Source: Paenibacillus tundrae (GTDB taxonomy: Bacteria; Bacillota; Bacilli; Paenibacillales; Paenibacillaceae). From it: a stretch of DNA of 64,000 nucleotides. Location: positions 6,075,001 to 6,139,000 of the forward strand of contig NZ_CP145605.1 in the NCBI RefSeq assembly GCF_036884255.1, given 5' to 3'. The notes under the pieces were generated by a model that did no database searches, was not told the origin of the DNA, and saw only the letters and a program-made list of their open reading frames with translations. Below are positions 59,445 to 64,000 of the stretch, piece by piece. The position numbers and the translations under genes are program-made. Position 1 is the first letter of the stretch, and every line of letters starts with the position of its first letter.

Positions 59445-59491
59445 ATCAAAGAGAGGATTGCTGTAAGATAAACAGCAATCCTCTCTTTGAT
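59445..59491. terminator. Bidirectional terminator, 20-bp perfect stem
   Basis: Perfect 20-bp stem with arm ATCAAAGAGAGGATTGCTGT and a 7-nt loop, between the convergent AlkD-like and DoxX genes. Confidence 0.9.
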
Positions 59492-59512
59492 ATGCCTATA
59501 CAGAATTAAAGG

Positions 59513-59881
59513 TTAAGCCTGTACCGCTTCAATATCCGTATCTTCCATCTGACGCAAACTCACAATCAGAACAACAATATTAGCCACCAGTAGCACCGCT
59601 GGGAAAGGAATAGCCCCATATTGTCCATAGATCAAATGGCTTCCTACAGCTCCGATTAGGATAAACGTCAGTGCACCTGAAGTCAGAACCCGGCTACGTG
59701 GAATTAATAAACCAACCGCGCTCAGAAGCTCAACGCCACCGATCAGATACATGGTCCATTTTGGATAAGAGAAGCTATCAAAGGTCTGTACCATCATATC
59801 CGCACCCACAACCTTGTTATACCCTGTCATTACAAATACACCTGCAAGCACAACCAATAAAATGTAACCTAAAATTCTCAT
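59513..59881 (-). CDS. DoxX family membrane protein
   Basis: A 122-residue DoxX/DUF4870-like protein with four hydrophobic helices: ILGYILLVVLAGVFVMTGYNKVVGADMMVQTFDSFSYPKWTMYLIGGVELLSAVGLLIPRSRVL. GGAGG lies 11 bases before the start. It is divergent from an HxlR-type regulator, a common pairing in Firmicutes where the regulator senses thiol-reactive quinones or aldehydes and DoxX proteins take part in redox stress defence. The precise role is unclear. Confidence 0.82.
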   Translation of the reverse strand: MRILGYILLVVLAGVFVMTGYNKVVGADMMVQTFDSFSYPKWTMYLIGGVELLSAVGLLIPRSRVLTSGALTFILIGAVGSHLIYGQYGAIPFPAVLLVANIVVLIVSLRQMEDTDIEAVQA

Positions 59882-60155
59882 ATGTATGTTCCTCCATTTT
59901 TATATGTCGTGTTGAATGTTGTACTAATCGTACTTCAATCTAAAGGTTTCTCCGTCTTCATTCTATGTAAAGGTTACCGAGGTAACTCTATCTTTCGCTT
60001 CAGCTAAAGGTGATCCATCCCAGCATAATTTATATGTATACATACAATACAGACTAAAAATCATTAACTTACTTTTATGAAGTGAGTATATAATAATAAG
60101 ATTATTTAATCAAGTAATTTTTTGATAAATAGTGTATAATACGTACAAAAGGTAT

Positions 60156-60178
60156 GTTACAGTATTATTAGTAGTAAC
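60156..60178. promoter_or_regulatory. Candidate HxlR operator between doxX and hxlR
   Basis: GTTAC-13 nt-GTAAC inverted repeat with an AGTATTATTAGTA centre, lying between the divergent starts. The intergenic region is AT-rich; a TATAAT at 60135-60140 may be a -10 box but has no good -35. Binding is inferred from position and symmetry. Confidence 0.35.
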
Positions 60179-60282
60179 TTGCGTTGACTTGATTGTCCTT
60201 TATTTTTGTTAGAGTGGCAGAGAGCCAATTCTTTATATACATGAACTATGTCATCAATCTTCCTTGAATCGAGGTGAACACG

Positions 60283-60606
60283 TTGAAATTGAGAAAAGTG
60301 AAGTCGCCAAGTCCCTGTCTGATCACACAAGCCATGGATATTATCGGTAAGAAGTGGGTGCTGTTGATCATGTATCAACTCTTATCCGGACCCAAACGGT
60401 TTACCGAGCTTGAAGCGGAGATGGCTATTAGCGGAAGACTATTGTCCGAGCGTCTGAAAGAGATGGAGACGGAAGGCATTGTCACAAGGCATATGTATCC
60501 TGAAATTCCTCCTCGGGTTGAATACGAGCTGACACCTAAAGGCAAAGCCATTGAGCCCGTCATTAACCAGATTTATGGATGGTCGTCTGAATGGTTGAAA
60601 CGATAG
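60283..60606 (+). CDS. HxlR family transcriptional regulator
   Basis: A 107-residue winged-helix regulator: PSPCLITQAMDIIGKKWVLLIMYQLLSGPKRFTELEAEMAISGRLLSERLKEMETEGIVTRHMYPEIPPRVEYELTPKG. The Cys near residue 12, just before the helix, matches the redox/quinone-sensing Cys of YodB/HypR-type members. TTG 60283 is spaced from the GAGGTG site by 6 bases; GTG 60274 overlaps it. Divergent from doxX, its likely target. Confidence 0.85.
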   Translation: MKLRKVKSPSPCLITQAMDIIGKKWVLLIMYQLLSGPKRFTELEAEMAISGRLLSERLKEMETEGIVTRHMYPEIPPRVEYELTPKGKAIEPVINQIYGWSSEWLKR

Positions 60607-60696
60607 CATCATCCCGTTGGTTAAATCAGCTTCTCCGTTACAGCAATTATCGTTATGAGTTTGCTTAGTGATTGGCTGAATGAATATGTGTAACAC

Positions 60697-60751
60697 AAAG
60701 ACGCCTGACTGCGGCTAGATCCTTGGATCACTTCCGCTGTCAGGCGTCTTT
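60697..60751. terminator. Bidirectional terminator between hxlR-like and oxidoreductase genes
   Basis: AAAGACGCCTGAC / GTCAGGCGTCTTT with extension CGG/CCG, flanked by AT-rich sequence, between two convergent genes. Confidence 0.85.
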
Positions 60752-60830
60752 CATTACCTTTATATTCAACAATGTCAGTTTATTAGTACGTAGAAAATAT
60801 GAGTTACACTTTACCGAGTTTTAATGCTCT

Positions 60831-61835
60831 TTAATGAGAAAGCTCCTTCAAGGGCTGCAATTTCACAGGCAATCCAGATTCGGCTGACGCTAATGCTGCG
60901 GTCGTAATCTCTTGGGTGCGACATGCATCTGCATAATCGGAGAGAATGCGTGAACGATCGCCTGTGCGAAGAGCGTGGATGAATGCTTCATTTTCCCGTT
61001 CATATGGATTATGCCCCGCTGGAATTTCTTGTCCAGCCATTGCATGACGAGCCGCACTCGGAAGCAGAAGACGTTCCGGTGTCCAATCCCACACACCTGC
61101 TTCTGTATAGAATTGTAGCCCTGCTCCGCCCTCACCATCGGGTAGTAAGCAAGTATTTGCAATGCTGGCAATCGCACCACTCTGCAACTTGATGGATACA
61201 TTAGCTACATCCGATACCGTAACATGGTCGTGCTTCTCATGCATAATACGCTGCGCGGCAACAGCATACACCTCAGTCACTTCACCCGCGCAATACCGTA
61301 ATAAATCCACAATATGTGTAGTCTGTTCTACGAATTGACCACCAGAACCCTCTTGTCTACGCCACCAAGCCACGCCAGGCATACCGCCCATCCAGCGTCC
61401 AAGCGCCATACCGACTGTCTGCTCTTGGATCGCTTCCCGTAGTACCTGAGCTGCCTCCTGGTATCTGAAGTGATAGCCTACAGAGGTTAGTAACCCCGTA
61501 TTTTGTACCTGTGACAACACCTGTTTGGGGATATCCATGCCGGTGCTGAGTGGTTTCTCCACTAGGAATGGGATGTTACGACGTATCAGTTCAGCTTCTA
61601 TTGAGCCATGAGACATTGGAGGCACACAGATGTAGACAGCATCTAGCTTTTCCCCATCTAACATATGCTCTAGCTCACCATAACCAGTAGCATCATATAC
61701 GGAAGCCATTGCCTCCGCTTTCTCTTGTGTTGTGCCAAGAACGGCAGCGACACGTACACCTTCCATTCTTGCCAGAATATCTGCATGAACCTTACTGAAC
61801 CAGCCTGTTCCAATGATTCCGATCTGCAATGTCAT
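60831..61835 (-). CDS. Gfo/Idh/MocA family oxidoreductase
   Basis: A 334-residue NAD(P)-dependent sugar-type dehydrogenase. The Rossmann motif IGIIGTGWFSKVHADIL is at about 5-21, the family motif FLVEKPLSTG is at 89-98, and the C-terminal sheet domain includes GGQFVEQTTHIVDLLRYCAGEV, which holds the catalytic/metal His region. AAAGGGGATACATCC precedes the ATG. It likely oxidises a sugar or inositol-type alcohol; the substrate is unknown. Next to glpD but with separate spacing (about 70 bp). Confidence 0.87.
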   Translation of the reverse strand: MTLQIGIIGTGWFSKVHADILARMEGVRVAAVLGTTQEKAEAMASVYDATGYGELEHMLDGEKLDAVYICVPPMSHGSIEAELIRRNIPFLVEKPLSTGMDIPKQVLSQVQNTGLLTSVGYHFRYQEAAQVLREAIQEQTVGMALGRWMGGMPGVAWWRRQEGSGGQFVEQTTHIVDLLRYCAGEVTEVYAVAAQRIMHEKHDHVTVSDVANVSIKLQSGAIASIANTCLLPDGEGGAGLQFYTEAGVWDWTPERLLLPSAARHAMAGQEIPAGHNPYERENEAFIHALRTGDRSRILSDYADACRTQEITTAALASAESGLPVKLQPLKELSH

Positions 61836-61902
61836 GGATGTATCCCCTTTCTAAATTACGCGCTTACATGTTCCATTCGACCCCCAGTGTCGAAATCCTG
61901 CC

Positions 61903-63561
61903 TTACTTTTTGCCAGATGCCTCCAGCAGCAAGCGATCCAGTTCCTGTCTGTATGCTTCTGTCTGTTCATCTGTCCACAATAAACGTTCGCTCATATAAC
62001 GAATAACAGCGATCTTCCACTCTCGGACCTCGTTAATACGGAAAAATAAATCTCCTGTTCTCCTTACGAAGAAATCGGCAGGAGTCACCGTCATCTCTTC
62101 TTCTATTGCATACTTGAGCATTAACAACAGCTCCGGTGGTAACCCATGCCACTCGGCTTTTGTCCGTGGAGCCGGCATCCGATCATAGAGAGCGTCCACA
62201 TTCGAGCCATAGGTACGTGCCAGCCGTTCAGCCGCACGACGCTCTAAACCAAGTGCAACGCCATCCTTAATCTTACGTTCTGCATAGGACTCGAATCCAG
62301 CAGACCCGCCCACATCGCCTCCAGAGATCGGCATCTTTTTGGTCAAGCATGCCTTAACCGATTGACCTGTTTCCTTCTCCAACTGCCGGGCAGCCAAATC
62401 TACGACCATTTCAGCCATTTTACGATATCCCGTTAGTTTGCCTCCAGCAATCGTAATCAGCCCTGAAGCCGATACCCAAACCTCGTCTTTACGAGAAATT
62501 TCAGAGGGATCTTTACCTTCTTCATGGATAAGCGGGCGCACCCCTGCCCAGCCAGATTCTACATCCTCTGCACGAATGCTCATCTGAGGGAACATACCGT
62601 TGATCGCATCGATGACGTAATCTCGGTCAGATTCAGAAATCAATGGATGTGCCGGATCATCCGTATAAACGGTGTCTGTTGTGCCGACATAAGTTTTGCC
62701 ATCTCGTGGAACCGCGAATACCATCCGTCCGTCAGGTGTATCAAAATAAACCGCCTGCCTTAACGGAAATCGTGAACTGTCGAACACTAAGTGAATGCCT
62801 TTGGTCATCTGCAATGTCTTGCCTTCACGTGAACCATCCGCCTTACGCAGCTCATCCACCCATGGACCAGAAGCATTGATGACCTTGCTTGCCCGAAGCT
62901 GATAGGTCTGACCATGAATCTGATCCGTCGCTTGGATGCCGATGATTTGACCATTTTCTTTAATAAACCCGTCTGCCTTCACATAGTTCACAGCCTGTGC
63001 CCCATAACGTACCGCTTCCTTCAATACCTCGATGGTCAGCCTTGCATCATCTGTGCGATATTCAACGTAAAGTCCGCTGCCTAACAGTCCCTCTTTACGC
63101 AATAAAGGCTCCATGTCTGCTGTTGCCCCGGCATTTAACATCTTGCGCCGTTCGCTATACTTCACCCCAGCTAATCGGTCATACACCATCAATCCGAGGG
63201 AGGTGCTGAATCGACCAAATGTACCTGCCGTATAGATTGGCAACAACATCGGTTCCGGTGTGGTCACATGCGGTCCATTTTCATAAACGACGGCTCGCTC
63301 ACGACCTACCTCAGCGACCATCTTCACTTCAAACTGCTTCAAATACCGTAGACCGCCATGAACCAGCTTGGTGGAGCGACTGGAGGTTCCCGCAGCAAAA
63401 TCCTGCATTTCCACAACGGCTGTCTTCAATCCACGAGAAGCTGCATCTAGTGCAATACCCGCCCCCGTGATGCCACCTCCAATGACCAAGATGTCAAAAT
63501 GTGCATTCGCCATGTCTTGCAAATATTCCGTACGATTCATCGCTGAGAAAGAAGTCGTCAT
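61903..63561 (-). CDS. glpD: Aerobic glycerol-3-phosphate dehydrogenase
   Basis: A 552-residue FAD-dependent, membrane-associated enzyme that oxidises glycerol-3-phosphate to dihydroxyacetone phosphate and passes electrons to the quinone pool. The N-terminal FAD motif is ILVIGGGITGAGIALDAASRG, followed by TSSRSTKLVHGGLRYLKQFEV, WVSASGLITIAGGKLTGYRKMAEMV and a C-terminal helical domain. ATG 63561 follows GGGAGTGTAACGG. A terminator stands 46 bp upstream on the leader, as in B. subtilis glpD, where GlpP relieves termination. It follows glpK, whose 3' end is at the window edge. Confidence 0.95.
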   Translation of the reverse strand: MTTSFSAMNRTEYLQDMANAHFDILVIGGGITGAGIALDAASRGLKTAVVEMQDFAAGTSSRSTKLVHGGLRYLKQFEVKMVAEVGRERAVVYENGPHVTTPEPMLLPIYTAGTFGRFSTSLGLMVYDRLAGVKYSERRKMLNAGATADMEPLLRKEGLLGSGLYVEYRTDDARLTIEVLKEAVRYGAQAVNYVKADGFIKENGQIIGIQATDQIHGQTYQLRASKVINASGPWVDELRKADGSREGKTLQMTKGIHLVFDSSRFPLRQAVYFDTPDGRMVFAVPRDGKTYVGTTDTVYTDDPAHPLISESDRDYVIDAINGMFPQMSIRAEDVESGWAGVRPLIHEEGKDPSEISRKDEVWVSASGLITIAGGKLTGYRKMAEMVVDLAARQLEKETGQSVKACLTKKMPISGGDVGGSAGFESYAERKIKDGVALGLERRAAERLARTYGSNVDALYDRMPAPRTKAEWHGLPPELLLMLKYAIEEEMTVTPADFFVRRTGDLFFRINEVREWKIAVIRYMSERLLWTDEQTEAYRQELDRLLLEASGKK

Positions 63562-63605
63562 CCGTTACACTCCCATTCATTCCCTATATTTTAGCCGCAA
63601 AAGAA

Positions 63606-63660
63606 CAAAAAAAAGACCACGTCATTCGCTACAGCAATTGCTGAGCGGTACGTGGTCTCT
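63606..63660 (-). promoter_or_regulatory. Leader terminator of glpD, likely GlpP-controlled
   Basis: On the minus strand AGACCACGT..CGCT..AGCAATTGCT..AGCG..ACGTGGTCT forms a long stem with two small internal bulges, then T8. It lies in the transcribed leader, not after a gene. In B. subtilis a hairpin in the glpD leader is read through when GlpP-glycerol-3-phosphate acts on the RNA; the same control is inferred here. Confidence 0.75.
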
Positions 63661-63952
63661 CCCGATCTCCAGACATCATTTTTTAACTTGTAACCCAATC
63701 CTATCACACATTTTGAGTGGCGTGAAGTCCTGAAATGACACATTATTCAAAAAAATTTTAAATTTTTCATAATGACAAGGATGGATTTTCAATCTGATCC
63801 ACTAAGGCTTATCTTTTCCTAATTGTGGGTATATGGTTTTAGTTACACAGGAAGATATCCCCTGTAATTTATGCATCATTTTCCACCATTAAATCTCAGC
63901 TTATCCATATGTTTAATGATAAAGTGCAAATACCCTTTTTGCCTATTGCCAC
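63661..63952. other. glpK-glpD intergenic region
   Basis: AT-rich stretch before the glpD leader. A weak minus-strand promoter pair, TTCACG-17 bp-TAGGAT (about 63687-63715), precedes the terminator. ACAGG..CCTGT near 63847-63865 forms a small hairpin without a T-run. No gene or clear cre site is seen. Confidence 0.35.
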
Positions 63953-64000
63953 TCATTTAAAAGCCATTGCTGCTGCAACCGCACGCTGCCAACCTGCATA
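63953..64000 (-). CDS. glpK: Glycerol kinase, C-terminal end only
   Basis: Fifteen codons and a TGA stop: the peptide YAGWQRAVAAAMAFK, typical of the C terminus of glycerol kinase (YxGWxxAVxxAxxF). The rest lies beyond the window. It is on the same strand and just upstream of glpD, the standard glycerol-catabolism order, which supports the call despite the short length. Confidence 0.7.
   Translation of the reverse strand, partial: YAGWQRAVAAAMAFK

Overview
The window looks like chromosomal DNA of a spore-former-type Firmicute, most probably Paenibacillus or a close relative. The reasons are strong AGGAGG-type ribosome sites, GTG/TTG starts, a bacterial nitric oxide synthase, a lipoteichoic acid synthase-type sulfatase, HmoB, an AbrB-type regulator, CidAB/LrgAB, an MpsC protein and GlpD with a terminator in its leader. 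I see no rRNA, tRNA, CRISPR array, phage or transposase gene. The genus is inferred from gene content and style, not from a marker gene.

Layout. 0.1-4.3 kb: esterase + extradiol dioxygenase pair, SMI1/KNR4 protein, cation efflux protein, small membrane protein. 4.3-4.9 kb: a gene-free stretch packed with hairpins and repeats. 4.9-8.7 kb: polyamine importer potABCD (minus strand). 9-12.4 kb: MFS transporter, then a MarR-SDR-acetoacetate-decarboxylase-like operon with two palindromes at its promoter. 12.4-15.4 kb: nitric oxide synthase, Dps, HAD phosphatase. 16-23.1 kb: a six-gene minus-strand operon joining a second PotABCD-type importer to a nucleoside hydrolase and an adenine deaminase. 23.5-28.3 kb: MpsC-like protein, zinc-ribbon membrane protein, DUF3105 protein behind an operator-covered promoter, chemoreceptor. 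28.5-37.1 kb: second nucleoside hydrolase, MMPL exporter with TetR, MocR-type regulator, GNAT, lipid kinase, EcsC/DUF697-like protein. 37.3-41.4 kb: MarR plus heterodimeric ABC exporter. 41.7-49.8 kb: glucuronate isomerase, MBL hydrolase, lipoprotein, alpha-amylase, nuclease-helicase fusion, HmoB. 50-59.4 kb: LtaS-like synthase, GNAT/GNAT/nitrilase operon, LysR with cidAB, AbrB-like regulator, Crp/Fnr regulator, AlkD/AlkC-like protein. 59.5-64 kb: DoxX with HxlR, Gfo/Idh/MocA oxidoreductase, glpD, and the 3' end of glpK at the window edge.

The most unusual structure is a family of six dispersed intergenic elements (about 190-235 bp, at about 4.3, 20.8, 23.1, 29.6, 32.2 and 49.9 kb). They share a conserved core. 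Each also has long terminal arms that pair with each other inside a copy but differ in sequence from copy to copy. Two copies lie in or at the head of the nucleoside/adenine importer operon, two flank the MMPL gene, and one abuts the promoter of the LtaS-like gene. This fits a structured element (transcribed RNA, or DNA kept palindromic by hairpin-templated repair) better than a simple transposase-mobilised MITE.

Other points of note: a MocR-type regulator lacking the PLP lysine, a nitric oxide synthase ending in a Cys-Pro heme-regulatory-like tail, an AbrB + zinc-finger-like + HTH regulator, and a Cas4/RecB-like nuclease fused to an XPD-like helicase.
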